Part shown: in pieces, positions 12,638-22,280 of the stretch
Layout: each line of letters opens with the position of its first letter
Position numbering within the stretch: the stretch's first letter is position 1
Source: Megamerina dolium
Taxonomy: Eukaryota > Arthropoda > Insecta > Diptera > Megamerinidae
Length of the DNA: 64,000 nt
Assembly: GCA_963854835.1 (NCBI GenBank)
Contig: OY978527.1
Coordinates: 37,583,040 to 37,647,039, forward strand
Direction: 5' to 3'
Notes under the pieces: generated by a model
Database searches by the model: none
What the model was told of the DNA's origin: nothing
The model's input: only the letters and a program-made list of their open reading frames with translations
Position numbers and translations under genes: made by a program

Positions 12638-13537
12638 TTCTTCTTCTTCTTATTTGCCCTAGTCTTTTCCTATTTGGGGTCGGCTCTCCTTGTACGATAT
12701 TTCCAGGTCGTGCGATTCTTTGTTGTCTTCTCGTTTATGTTTTTGCTACGCAAATTGGATTTTATTAAGTTGCACCAAGTTCGAAGTGGTCTGCCTGGGC
12801 CTCTTTTACTCTCTTCCATTGCCAATGTTCAATGCCTCAATACGTGATCTTCCAGTCTCCTCATTACATGACCTTACCAGCGGAGGCGATTTTCTTGCAG
12901 GTTATCTGTGATAGGCGCCACCTTGCTGCTTCCACGGACGTACCTATTCTGGACTTTATCGAGGAGGGTAACACCACTGGCCCAACGTATCATACGCATT
13001 TCCGCAACATGTAGTTGTTGTTGTAGGTTCTGCGGTATCGCCCCGCACTCAGAGGAATAAAGCATTGCTGGCCTTACAATAGATTTGGCATCCTCTTGTT
13101 GTCGATCTCCAGCTCTGCCACCGACATTGGATAATATGTGATATTTCTTTGTCAAGCGTGCCGTTTACACTAATATGCGAGCCAAGGTATTTGAAGCCTT
13201 CGACGCTCTTGATGGAATCGCTGCCAAGTTTTAAGCAAGTTTTTTCGGCTTCTCCTTCGAACTGGAACTCAATCATCTCGGTTTTGCTGCGGCGTACCCT
13301 CAAACCATTTGATTCAAGCGCGTCCACCCATAAGTCCAGCTTTCCTTGTAGAGCAGCTTTATTTTCGGCAAGTAGCACAATGTCGTCTGCGTATAAAAGC
13401 ATCCATGGCAAGCTGTCTTGGATGTCGCGCGTAAGTAGATCCATCACCAGGTTGAAAAGCATCGGGCTAAGGGCTGAGCTCTGGTGAACGCCCACATTTA
13501 TATTAAAAGGTTTCGCGAGCCCAGTTATGCATCTCGC
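12638..13537 (-). mobile_element. 5'-truncated RTE-type non-LTR retrotransposon
   Basis: A 900-bp minus-strand insertion bounded by a perfect 16-bp direct repeat. The 3' end, at the left, is a (GAA)n tail preceded by a block reading GCCGACCCCAAATAGGAAAA on the minus strand, a 3' end style I associate with RTE-type elements. The protein part covers only the end of the reverse transcriptase: GVHQSSALSPMLFNLVMD, then LLYADDIVLL with the catalytic YADD, VEGFKYLGSHIS, and in another frame MRMIRWASGVT and ENRLRW followed by a GHVMRR block. The upstream endonuclease and most of the RT were lost, probably by incomplete reverse transcription. The perfect TSD suggests a fairly recent insertion, although the frame is already broken. 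Confidence 0.93.
12874..13495 (-). pseudogene. RTE reverse transcriptase remnant, frameshifted
   Basis: Two overlapping minus-strand frames make up the coding remnant of the RTE-type LINE. The upstream frame (13049-13495, 148 codons) contains the conserved GVHQ(S)SALSP box, LLYADDIVLL with both catalytic aspartates, and KYLGSHISVNGTLDKEI. It then loses frame, and the continuation is in 12874-13155: MLYSSECGAIPQNLQQQLHV, MRMIRWASGVTLLDKVQN and ENRLRW. The family continues with a short GHVMRR stretch, visible in a further frame near 12850-12870. At least one frameshift separates the pieces, so no functional enzyme is made. The normal role is copying element RNA into DNA at the nicked target. 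Confidence 0.88.
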
Positions 13538-13553
13538 TTAAATGTCGTTTATC
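13538..13553. repeat. Target site duplication, right copy (RTE insertion)
   Basis: An exact repeat of the 16 bp at 12622-12637. It marks the 5' (truncated) end of the minus-strand LINE. Confidence 0.9.
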
Positions 13554-13978
13554 GTAACACACTAATGTACCAGTACATATATTTGAAGTTTGTAGTCAGA
13601 GGCAACAGTAACATCTGCCACAGCTGCCACTAATATCATTAGCAATGTTCTTGGCGAACAACGAGTTGCAATATAACAATAAAATCAACAACATTCATTA
13701 CTTTACTACCTTACAAGGCCTACAATAAGATATTGTTCTTCGTAATGGAATCAAAGGGAACACTGATTGATACCTTTTGAGAGTAGGGTTGTTGGTAGGA
13801 TGCAAATAAATCAGACCAAACAACAAATATTAAAATAAAGCGAATTCGATTTATATATGCCTTCATATGATTCGAGTTTGATGGGGAGCACACATGCATG
13901 TATTGAGTGTAACTGATAACCTGTTTTTGTTGGCATTAAGTATGCTGTTTGAGAGATTGTTCTAAAAAGCATATTGAC

Positions 13979-14107
13979 AGGTTGGTATTGTTCGAAAGAA
14001 ACAACTTTTAGATATTCAAGTTGATGCCTCAGCAGGGAATTGAAGTTACGACCTACAGTTCAGAAGCCCAACACACTAACCACTGAGCTACAGCATCACA
14101 ATGCATA
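13979..14107 (-). repeat. tRNA-headed SINE, 5' part
   Basis: On the minus strand this begins near 14107 with TGTAGCTCAGTGGTTAGTGTG, whose TAGCTCAGTGG matches the pol III box A consensus. It continues with GGGCTTCTGAACTGTAGGTC and a degenerate box B region near 14040. The following body, GAATATCTAAAAGTTGTTTC and TTCGAACAATACCAACCTG, matches the start of the SINE body at 53890-53945. The copy stops shortly after the head. The tRNA resemblance covers the D arm and anticodon arm but does not close into a convincing acceptor stem, so I do not call a tRNA gene. Confidence 0.82.
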
Positions 14108-14200
14108 CAAATTTTTTTTTTCTTTAAATACAATTTACATAATTTAATTTTATCATTAGAAAATTATCGCTACTTGTGTCATTAATCTGTCCGTTTGATA

Positions 14201-15416
14201 CAGGGTGATTTTTTTTTAGTAATTTTCTTTTTGGCAACACTGTTTTTAACAGCTCAGCTGTTTACGTGCAACATGTTACTGTCAGTGTCATGTTCAGTTT
14301 GGTATATAATTTAACCATGAATCGACTTACAAATGAACAACGCTTGCAGATTATTGACATTTATTATCAAAATTCATGCTCGGTTAAGAAAGAGCATCGT
14401 GCACTTCTTCCATTTTATCAGGGCAGTTTTGGACGACCTTCTGAGGCCGTTACTTGGAATCTTGTGACTAAATTTCCCACCAAATTTACATTATTGGACA
14501 TTGAACCACCAACACGCATACGTAGAGTTGTTGATGACCATGAATTATCAATTCGGCTCCGTTCGCAGCAATTGGGCCTCTGTTACGCCACTAAGTGGAA
14601 AATTTTGCGCAAGAATTTGGTTGTAAAACCTTTTAAAAGAAAGCTGGTGCAAGAATTGAAGTCACACGACCTATCACAATGGATAATTTTTGGTGAATGA
14701 GCGCTGGAAAAGTTGGATGAAGATCCACTTTTTTATTGGAAAATTGTGTTCAGCAACGAAGCTCTTTTCTGGTTGAATTGATACGTGAACAATCAAAATT
14801 GCCGTATTTGGTGTGAAGAGAAGCCAGACGCATTGCAAGAAGTGCCAATGCATCCCGAAAAATGCACTGTTTGGTGTGGATTATGAGCCAGTGGCATCAT
14901 TGGAACGTACTTTATCAAATACGACGAAGGCAGGAACGTTACTGTGAATGGCGAGCGCTAGCGTGCGATGATTACAAACTTTTTTTTTCCCCAAAATGGA
15001 AGAGCTGGACTTGGATGACATGTGGTTTCAACAAGACGGTGCCACATGCCACGCAGCACGCGAAACAATGGCCCTATTTCAGTTTATTTCACGTTTGGGG
15101 CCGGTCAATTGGCCGCCTAGATCGTGCGATTTAACGCTTTTAGACTATTTTTTGTGGGGCTATGTTAAGGCTCATGTCTATAGCGACAAGCCCGCAACGG
15201 TTGACACAGTGGAAGCAAATACATATTGAAGAATTTATTCGTGTGATACCGGCCGATATGTTGGAGAGAGTATGCCAAAATTGGACCCAGCGGTCAACTT
15301 TAAACATAGATAGATATAGATTGTTCTATCGACTCAAATAAAGATTTGATACATTTCTATAAGTTTTATGTGTTTTTTTATAAACCAAATCCGATGGCTC
15401 TTAAAAAATCACGCTG
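14201..15416 (+). mobile_element. Tc1/mariner-superfamily element with TIRs and TA duplication
   Basis: A 1216-bp element flanked by TA on both sides (14199-14200 and 15417-15418). The ends are imperfect inverted repeats: CAGGGTGATTTTTT at the left and CAGCGTGATTTTTT read inward from the right (13 of 14). It contains a decayed transposase read over several plus-strand frames. The intact ends and near-typical length show a once complete copy that later accumulated stops and small deletions. It could be recognised in trans only if a related active transposase exists elsewhere. Confidence 0.93.
14317..15300 (+). pseudogene. Decayed Tc1/mariner-superfamily transposase
   Basis: The frame starts at MNRLTNEQRLQIIDIYYQNS (14317), a helix-turn-helix start, and runs through SVKKEHRALLPFYQG, GRPSEAV and TKFPTKFTLLDI to a stop at 14698-14700. 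The next piece gives LFYWKIVFSNEALFWLN, then VWCGL, GIIGTYFIKYDEGRNVTVNG, MWFQQDGATCHAARETM and NWPPRSCDLTLLDYFLWGY. Of the catalytic triad, the first Asp is replaced by Asn (AAC, 14755-14757), the second is kept (QQDGATCH, Asp at 15035-15037) and the third is kept (TLLDYFLWG). Several in-frame stops, a deletion after SVNDDH-like sequence and one before ISRLGPVNW make it non-functional. The family's normal role is cut-and-paste transposition at TA sites. Confidence 0.9.
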
Positions 15417-15533
15417 TAGAAAGAACTATGTAATATTTGTATATTTGGCGACATATCAAACAATTACTTATTTATAGCTGAATTTGGAGCTTGCATTAGG
15501 GTGATTTACTTTTTGTTTTCGAAAATGTATAAC

Positions 15534-15547
15534 TATGAAATTATTGT
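15534..15547. repeat. Target site duplication, left copy (LINE-A)
   Basis: TATGAAATTATTGT is repeated exactly at 17826-17839. The ATG that opens the reverse transcriptase frame lies inside this copy, so that start codon is host flank, not element. Confidence 0.92.
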
Positions 15548-17787
15548 GTGTGATGGACGTGAAATCGATCCGTGGTGCCAACATCGACTCGGATCACTAC
15601 CTTGTTGCAGCTAAGGTGCGCACACGCCTATGTGTCGCAAATAACAAGAGAAGTCCCACACAGAGAAAGCTCGACGTCAGTAAGCTGCAATCACCAGAGA
15701 CAGCAGATGCATTTTCCACTCGACTATCGGATCTGCTTATGCAGAACACTCCCCCACTTGATGATACATGCGCACGGTGGACACATATATCCCACTCCAT
15801 GACTACTGCTGCCGAGGAGGTAATCGGTTACTACCGGCCTCTGAGGAATGAGTGGTATGATCAGGAGTGTCGCGACGCTACCGCAGAGAAAGACGCCGCC
15901 TACAGAAAAACCCTGCGTGCAGGCGTAACGCGAGCTGTTAAGGAGCGGTATAGAGAGAAAAGGAGTGCAGAGAGACGTCTTTTCAGGCGCAAGAAGAGGG
16001 AGTTGGAAAGACGCGAGTGTGAGGAGATAGAGATGTGCACCGACAAGAATGAGACTCGAAAATTCTTTGAAAAGATCAAGCGCCTGAGTGGAGGTTTAAA
16101 TTCCGGAGCCTCTTCTTGTCGTGATGGAAATGGGAATCTGGTTACGGATGTCCAGAGTGTACTGAGCCTATGGAGGGAACACTTCTCCACGTTACTGAAT
16201 GGCGATGCTACGAACAATTCCGCCAGTGGAGGAGAATGCCCGATAACCCCAATTACAGATGATGGTGTTGATGTTCCACCACCCGACTATGACGAGGTTG
16301 AAACGGCCATTTTAAGGCTGAAGAACAACAAAGCTGCAGGTGCTGATGGCCTGCCTGCCGAGTTGTTTAAGACCGGAGGCGATGAGCTGCTCACCCGCAT
16401 GCACCAGCTCATAAGCAGAATATGGTCGGATGAAAGCATGCCTGATGATTGGAGGCTCAGTGTTCTCTGTCCTGTACATAAAAAAGGAGACCCCACAATT
16501 TGCGCCAACTACCGTGGAATAAGTCTCCTGAGCATCGCGTACAAGGTTCTATCGAGCGTACTGTGTGAAAGATTGAAGCCTCTGTTCAGCAACCTGATTG
16601 GACCTTATCAGTGTGGCTTCAGACCTGGTAAATCCACCATCGACCAGATTTTCACACTGCGCCAAATCCTGGAGAAGACCCAAGAAAAACAGATCGACAC
16701 ACACCACCTATTTGTTGATTATAAAGCCGCTTTCGACAGTCCGGTAAGGGATTACCTCTACGCAACAATGTCTGAGTTCGGTATTCCTGCAAAGCTCATT
16801 CGACTTTGTAGAATGACACTGCATAACTCCCGTTGTGCAGTGAAAATTGGGAAGGACCTCTCCGCACCGTTTAATACCGAACGGGGTTTCAGACAAGGTG
16901 ATTCGTTATCGTGCGACTTCTTCAATCTTATTATGGAGAAAATAATACGAGCTGCTGATCTACGACATAATGGCACTATCTTCAACAAAAGTGTCATGCT
17001 GTTAGCGTATGCCGACGATATTGACATAATCGGCATGAACACGCGAGCAGTCAGTGCAGCATTCTCAGAGTTGGAAAGAGAGTCGCGTCGGATGGGTCTC
17101 ACGGTGAACGAGGGCAAGACGAAGTATCTAGTGTCAACAAACAAAGAGTCCCGGCGTCTTGGACAGCACGTCACTGTTGACAACTACGCTTTTGAAGTAG
17201 TAAGGGACTTTGTCTATCTTGGAACCAGCATTAACAGCAGTAATGACGTCAGCTTGGAGATCATGCGTAGGATAACTCTTGCTAACAGGTGTTACTTTGG
17301 GCTGAGTAAGCAATTGAGAAGTCGAGCCCTCTCTCGAAGAACGAAAACTACACTCTACAAGTCTCTCATCATGCCTGTCCTAACATATGGCGCTGAAGCC
17401 TGGACAATTTCCACCTCGGATGAGCGAATACTTGGAGTTTTCGAGAGAAAAGTCCTACGCAAGATCTTTGGACCTATTTGCGTTGGTGGCGAGTACCGAA
17501 TAAGGTACAACCATGAGCTGTACGAGCTGTATGCCGATATTGACATAGTAAAGCGCATCAAAATCCAGCGGCTGCGCTGGCTAGGTCATGTCGAGCGAAT
17601 GGAAGAACACGCTCCAGCTAAGAAGGTGTTATATTCGGAACCCGCTGGAGGACGACGCAAAAGAGGAAGACCAAACCTCCGGTGGAAAGACCAAGTACTG
17701 GAGAACCTGACGGCGCTTGGAATTTCTAACTGGCGCCAGCTAGCGAAGAACAGAGATGGCTGGCGAAGCATGTTATTTTCGGCCTAA
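15535..17787 (+). CDS. Non-LTR retrotransposon endonuclease/reverse transcriptase, 5'-truncated
   Basis: The 750-codon frame encodes the end of an APE-type endonuclease and a full reverse transcriptase. Residues 19-21 are the SDH motif whose His is catalytic in this endonuclease fold. The RT follows with NYRGISLLS (about 325-333), FVDYKAAFD (393-401, first catalytic Asp region), RQGDSLS (453-459), and YADD at 492-495 with the two palm aspartates. KYLV and DFVYLGTSIN follow. The C-terminal region has RLRWLGHVERM from residue 679 and KRGRPNLRWKDQV, ending at a stop just before the 3' tail. The first six codons come from flanking DNA (TSD plus junction), and a second in-frame ATG lies at codon 7. 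RT motifs look intact, but without the rest of the endonuclease and the 5' UTR promoter the copy should not move by itself. Confidence 0.95.
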   Translation: MKLLCVMDVKSIRGANIDSDHYLVAAKVRTRLCVANNKRSPTQRKLDVSKLQSPETADAFSTRLSDLLMQNTPPLDDTCARWTHISHSMTTAAEEVIGYYRPLRNEWYDQECRDATAEKDAAYRKTLRAGVTRAVKERYREKRSAERRLFRRKKRELERRECEEIEMCTDKNETRKFFEKIKRLSGGLNSGASSCRDGNGNLVTDVQSVLSLWREHFSTLLNGDATNNSASGGECPITPITDDGVDVPPPDYDEVETAILRLKNNKAAGADGLPAELFKTGGDELLTRMHQLISRIWSDESMPDDWRLSVLCPVHKKGDPTICANYRGISLLSIAYKVLSSVLCERLKPLFSNLIGPYQCGFRPGKSTIDQIFTLRQILEKTQEKQIDTHHLFVDYKAAFDSPVRDYLYATMSEFGIPAKLIRLCRMTLHNSRCAVKIGKDLSAPFNTERGFRQGDSLSCDFFNLIMEKIIRAADLRHNGTIFNKSVMLLAYADDIDIIGMNTRAVSAAFSELERESRRMGLTVNEGKTKYLVSTNKESRRLGQHVTVDNYAFEVVRDFVYLGTSINSSNDVSLEIMRRITLANRCYFGLSKQLRSRALSRRTKTTLYKSLIMPVLTYGAEAWTISTSDERILGVFERKVLRKIFGPICVGGEYRIRYNHELYELYADIDIVKRIKIQRLRWLGHVERMEEHAPAKKVLYSEPAGGRRKRGRPNLRWKDQVLENLTALGISNWRQLAKNRDGWRSMLFSA

Positions 17788-17825
17788 ATCGATATTCGGT
17801 TGTTATGGCCACATAAGTAAGTAAG
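15548..17825 (+). mobile_element. 5'-truncated LINE (LINE-A family), recent insertion
   Basis: A 2278-bp plus-strand non-LTR retrotransposon bounded by a perfect 14-bp TSD. The 3' end is GGTTGTTATGGCCACA followed by a (TAAG)n tail, and the same 3' end closes two other copies in the window (19738-20375 and 60405-61471). The 5' end is truncated inside the endonuclease domain: only the last block with the catalytic SDH motif remains. Together, the exact TSD and a 750-codon open frame mark this as the youngest insertion in the window. Clade assignment is uncertain: the C-terminal RLRWLGHVERM and RGRPNLRWKDQV blocks occur in RTE-like and related insect LINEs. Confidence 0.95.
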
Positions 17826-17839
17826 TATGAAATTATTGT
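17826..17839. repeat. Target site duplication, right copy (LINE-A)
   Basis: An exact repeat of 15534-15547, immediately after the (TAAG)n tail. Confidence 0.92.
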
Positions 17840-19724
17840 ATTTGAAATACTGGTTACTGTTGTGAATCTAATTAAGTCATTCATGCAACAACGCTCTTTT
17901 TTTTTGTCGATAACCATAACAGACCGAAATTGCACATTTTTTTTTTGCAAAAGAAAATACAAAACAATGAAAATAAAATGATTATTATTATTATTGTTGT
18001 TGTTTGCATGCTATTCATTTGTAATTAGTCATGTTGTTGTTGATTTTATGTTAATTTTATTTCTTCATTCAGATTTATATACATACGATATTTTTTGGTT
18101 TTATTTTTTTCTTTTTTCATGTACGAGTGTTGTATACCCCATTTAATTATTTGATAATTATTTACATGATACATGTGCTGGTTTTGTTTTGATTTTTTTT
18201 TTGTTTCTTTTCAACTCATAATTCGGTAAATGAGTTGATGGGATTAAGGTAAACTAAACTCGTTACCTTGCTTGTAACAATTTTAATTGATTTATTGTTA
18301 AAAATGGTTTATGTTTTAATTTTCATGATTTTTGTTTTGTTTCTGCATTTCATCAATATAATTTCATGCATGCAAATTCCAAAATTGATACAGATACAAG
18401 TAGCCACGCCAAATTTCTTGTATTTGTATAGGGTACTCGTATTAATTATGTTCATTAAGTGTAGTAATTTTTATATCCTATAAATAAGACAATAAAGGTG
18501 CACAAAAATTCTAAAAAAAAAAATTTGTGTCAAAGCGATTAATGATTAAAGACTTTTAATAGTCTTTAAACCAGATAATTTATTGGACACACCCGTTAAA
18601 GATTTTTACAAATGACAAAAAAAAAAATATCACTTCATATATATATCAATTGTTTTTCCTAAGAAAATCGAATGAAATTTTTGTACTCACACAAACATAG
18701 ACATAATTTATGTTTGTAATAATGGTGAATGGGCAGGCAAATGGGCGAATCTTTATTTTTGTGTGTGTATGGATGTATAGGAATTTGAATTGATGTACCT
18801 ATTGCATTGCCAATGAGTGTTTGCTAGCGCATGAATATGAATTATTAGGTTAATACAAGTAATATGTTCATAATTATGATGACTATTTATACAATAGTAC
18901 AATAAATAGTAATAACAAGTGGGCACCAATAACAACAATGACAATTGGTATGTGTTGGTATATGCGAAACTTTTTCGATTGACTGGCTTCCACACACATA
19001 AACATGATAGGTAACACGTTCAGAAATAAAATAGATGAGATTACATTAAAGAAAACAGCAAATATAAAACAAATCGAAATAGAAGAGAAAACTCACAAAG
19101 TAAAACATTTGTCGATCGTGCAACATGTGTACATACACATGTATTTATATGTAACATTTACAGTGGTTAACAAATTTTTGTAAGAATAAAATTATTATTT
19201 TGTCAAAGAATTTTTTTACTATTGCTGCATTGTTACGTGAGAAATATGTAGTTTTATTTATTTGATGATTTATTTCCTCTCTTCTGAAAATTTGATAATC
19301 GAAAATTGTTATCTTAATTTTGTTTCGATTTTGTAACTTATACTTGTAACTGGGTATTTTGGCAATTTTGTAACAAGGCAATATATCAGCAAGAGCCTAA
19401 ATGTGTGCTACAATTTTGTGTAAAACAAAAATCACCTTTAGCATGTAACAGCTTGTTACTTTCTTATTAGCAGGTAACAATTTAGAATACCGATTTGCTA
19501 TATTTGTAATCAAAGTATTCAATTGTAAATATGGTGGCTATTTTGACTATGAACACGTTCTCGGTTGGTCTGATATCAATACGAAATCAATTTATTCTAA
19601 ATAAAATTGCCAAATAAATTGCACAGAAAATTGCTAACAGGTGAATATTGCTTAATAAAGTGAATGTGTGTACTTTTTGAGAATTATACTGTAGAATTGT
19701 CCGAATCGGTGATTAAAAGAATGT
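17840..19724. other. AT-rich non-coding DNA
   Basis: No gene was seen. Small inverted repeats occur: TTAAAGACT with AGTCTTTAA at 18546-18569 (9-bp stem, short loop), and a near-perfect palindrome around 19126-19145 built on ACATGTGTA/TACACATGT. Confidence 0.6.
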
Positions 19725-19737
19725 AAAGAAAGTATAA

Positions 19738-20375
19738 CAACAACACATCACTGTTGACAATTGCACTTTCGAGGTGGTGAAAGACTTCGTTTATCTTGGA
19801 ACCATTATCAACAACTGTAATGACGTCAGCCTGGAGATCATGCGTAGTATAACTCTTGTTAACAGGCGTTACTTTGGGCTGAGTAAGCAATTGAGTAGTC
19901 GAGCCCTCTCTCGAAGATCGAAAATCACACTGTACAAGTCCCTCATTATTCCTGTCCTAACATATGGCACAGAAGCCTGGACAATTTCCACAACGGATGG
20001 GAGGATGCTTGGAGTTTTCGAGAGAAAAGTTCTGCGCAGGTATTTCTGACCTATTTGCATTGATCGCGAGTACCGAATGAGGTACAATGATGAGCTGTAT
20101 GAGCTGTACGGTGACATTGACATAGTCAAGCGAATTAAAATCCAGCGGCTGCGCTGCCTGCGTCATGTCGAGCCAATGTATTTAATTCGGCACTCGCTGG
20201 AGGACGCCGAAGAAGAGGAAGACCAAACCTCCGTTAGAAGGACCAAGTGCTGGGCAGCCTGACGGCGCTTGTAATTGGCGCCAACAAGCGAAGAACAGAG
20301 AAGACTGGCGCCGCATTATACTCGTATGTTCGGCCTAAATCCATCATCGGTTGTTATGGCCAAGTAAGAAGAAAG
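19738..20375 (+). mobile_element. LINE-A family copy, strongly 5'-truncated
   Basis: The plus strand matches the last quarter of the 15.5-kb LINE. VKDFVYLGTIINNCNDVSLEIM, LSKQLSSRALSRRSKITLYKSL, PVLTYGTEAWTIST and GVFERKVLRR correspond closely to residues 560-650 of the larger copy, and the end GGTTGTTATGGCCAAGTAAG matches its 3' terminus. A likely TSD with one mismatch flanks it: AAAGAAAGTATAA at 19725-19737 and AAAGAAAGCATAA at 20376-20388. A stop interrupts the frame at 20047-20049. Confidence 0.9.
19774..20262 (+). pseudogene. LINE-A reverse transcriptase C-terminal remnant
   Basis: Two plus-strand frames hold the remnant. 19774-20049 (91 codons) carries DFVYLGTIINNCNDVS through VFERKVLRRYF. 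20077-20262 carries MRYNDELYELYGDIDIVKRI and RLRCLRHVEPM, which correspond to YNHELYELYADIDIVKRI and RLRWLGHVERM in the full frame. Substitutions at the conserved Trp and Gly of RLRWLGHVE, and the frame loss, show that it is dead. No palm domain is present. Confidence 0.88.
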
Positions 20376-20502
20376 AAAGAAAGCATAAAATTTGCCATGA
20401 TTGGTTTTTTTCGACACTAGTGTGGAAATTAAATAAGTTTTAAAAATCATTGAAGAAAATTCACCATATCATTGGCTTTGGTTTGGGAAAATATGACAAA
20501 GT

Positions 20503-20515
20503 AAGAATTCATCAC
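20503..20515. repeat. Target site duplication, left copy (SINE)
   Basis: AAGAATTCATCAC is repeated exactly at 20613-20625 around the SINE fragment. Confidence 0.88.
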
Positions 20516-20612
20516 TACTGTCCAAATTTAAGACGCACAACAGTAATGGAAGAGAAGCTCGGCCAATGAGCCCTTTGGGGCTTTAAGTGCTACATATTTA
20601 TTTATTTATTTT
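20516..20612 (+). repeat. 5'-truncated SINE with TTTA tail
   Basis: A 97-bp insertion consisting only of the SINE 3' end: TCCAAATTTAAGACGCACAA, CAGTAATGGAAGAGAAGCTC, GGCCAATGAGCCC and a (TTTA)n tail. It matches 54085-54165, 36360-36444 and the inner edge of the duplicated copies at 27.2 kb. The perfect 13-bp TSD proves retroposition and defines the true 3' end of this subfamily. Confidence 0.88.
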
Positions 20613-20625
20613 AAGAATTCATCAC
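20613..20625. repeat. Target site duplication, right copy (SINE)
   Basis: An exact repeat of 20503-20515, after the TTTA tail. Confidence 0.88.
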
Positions 20626-21722
20626 ATCACATACATGCTATTTTAAGTTTTTTGTGAAAGCAATGCATTTATGAAATAGCAATTAAAACAAAAATGAATC
20701 TCGGCATACCTATAAGTGACCACAAGATATTTAATAAAAAGCAATATTATTATATTTTTCAATCACCGAATTCCTAAAACACTGCAAATGGCTACTTTAA
20801 GCGATTTGATTACAAGTGTTGAACGTCTTTGTATAATATAAGTGCTTACTTATTTGGTGATTACAACTTACAATTGAAATTGTCCAAATTCACCAAATGT
20901 AGTGTAATTTAGAGATTGTCCACGTTAAAGAAAAAGAATTGAGCTTTCGTTTCTTCTAGATGAAAAACGGATGTGTACCATATTGACCGCAAAATTTATT
21001 GTGTTGTTATATCATATTCTATACACATCGATTTGTTATAATTTGCCTTTAGTTGTGCACATTTATTAAAAAAAAACAAAGAGAAAAAAGGTTAAATTTT
21101 GTTGAATAGTGTAATTCTAATGTATACATTCAATTATTGTGTACATAAAAATATTGTGTGCAACAATTATTATTATGATCATCATCATCATTATTATTGT
21201 TACCATTGTTATGAGTGTTATTATTGCTGTTTGCTTGTTGCATTTATTGTTTGTAATAATAATTGCTCATGCACAGCAACAACAAAAAATATATCTACAT
21301 TTGTACTATGGCGTCGAAATGCAATGAAATATATTATAATGTTGCAATATATACATGTATGTATACAAGTTATTGTTGCATATACATTCAGACGCCACGC
21401 GTGTTGCATAAAAATCTTTCAAATGTATGTTTTGAAATGAAACGAGACAAAGCAAAAATAAAATTAATGCAAAATTAATTGAAAATCGTTAAGAAAATTT
21501 AACGTAAAAAAAACATGGTAATAATAAACAACAAGAAGTAGAAAAAAAAAATATGAAATAAATCGCATTTGAATGAACGTAATATTAATTGTACTCGCAT
21601 ATGTTGCAGTGGGTGGATGTTGTGTAATTTGTATACATGTATATATACATGTGTACCTACTCGCATGTGTACAATATTACATATATGAGTACATTATAGT
21701 ATTATTATTACCTATTATTATT

Positions 21723-21723
<1 letters not shown>

Positions 21724-21771
<48 letters not shown>
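21724..21771. repeat. (GT)n microsatellite, about 24 units
   Basis: An uninterrupted GT run of about 48 bp, the longest dinucleotide array in the window. Confidence 0.95.
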
Positions 21772-21772
<1 letters not shown>

Positions 21773-22164
21773 TAGTATTAAACACCCACAAACAAAAATG
21801 TTTGGCATTTGCACTTTTCACGTAATTGTGTGTATGAGTGCAAATGTATATGTGTATATTAAAAGTGATTCGTACGAGTGGTTTTAAGTGGCAGCAAAGC
21901 GTATGGAATGTATAATGAAAGAAGAGTTTTATAAATTTTATAGCCACATGTTGTGAAGAAGTCCATTATTGAATTTGAAATATTACTAAAAGGAAATTAG
22001 CACCACATACAGGATAAAGAAATTGAAAGGTCATTTCAACAATCGTTAGCTTCCTTAGGTTAGGTTTGTGTTTTCAACTCTAGAACATTATCCTTACGAT
22101 ATCTGTCAAATTCCGCGACGAGTATTGATTTAAAATCAGACATACATGTGTAAATTAAAAGTTG

Positions 22165-22280
22165 TATATACTGACGCTTAGCAACATGAAGAGATTCATT
22201 GATTATATTGAATATGTATATACCGATGTTTAGCAACATGAGGAGACTCATTGATTATATTGAAAATGTATATACTGAGT
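22165..22280. repeat. 52-bp tandem repeat, about 2.2 copies
   Basis: The unit with TTAGCAACATGA, GAG, TCATTGATTATATTGAA and ATGTATATAC is repeated at a period of 52 bp (TTAGCAACATG at 22178 and 22230), with few substitutions. Confidence 0.85.

Noticed and set aside
15900..17562. Minus-strand open frames within the LINE-A insertion
   Set aside because: Shadows of the intact plus-strand reverse transcriptase frame.
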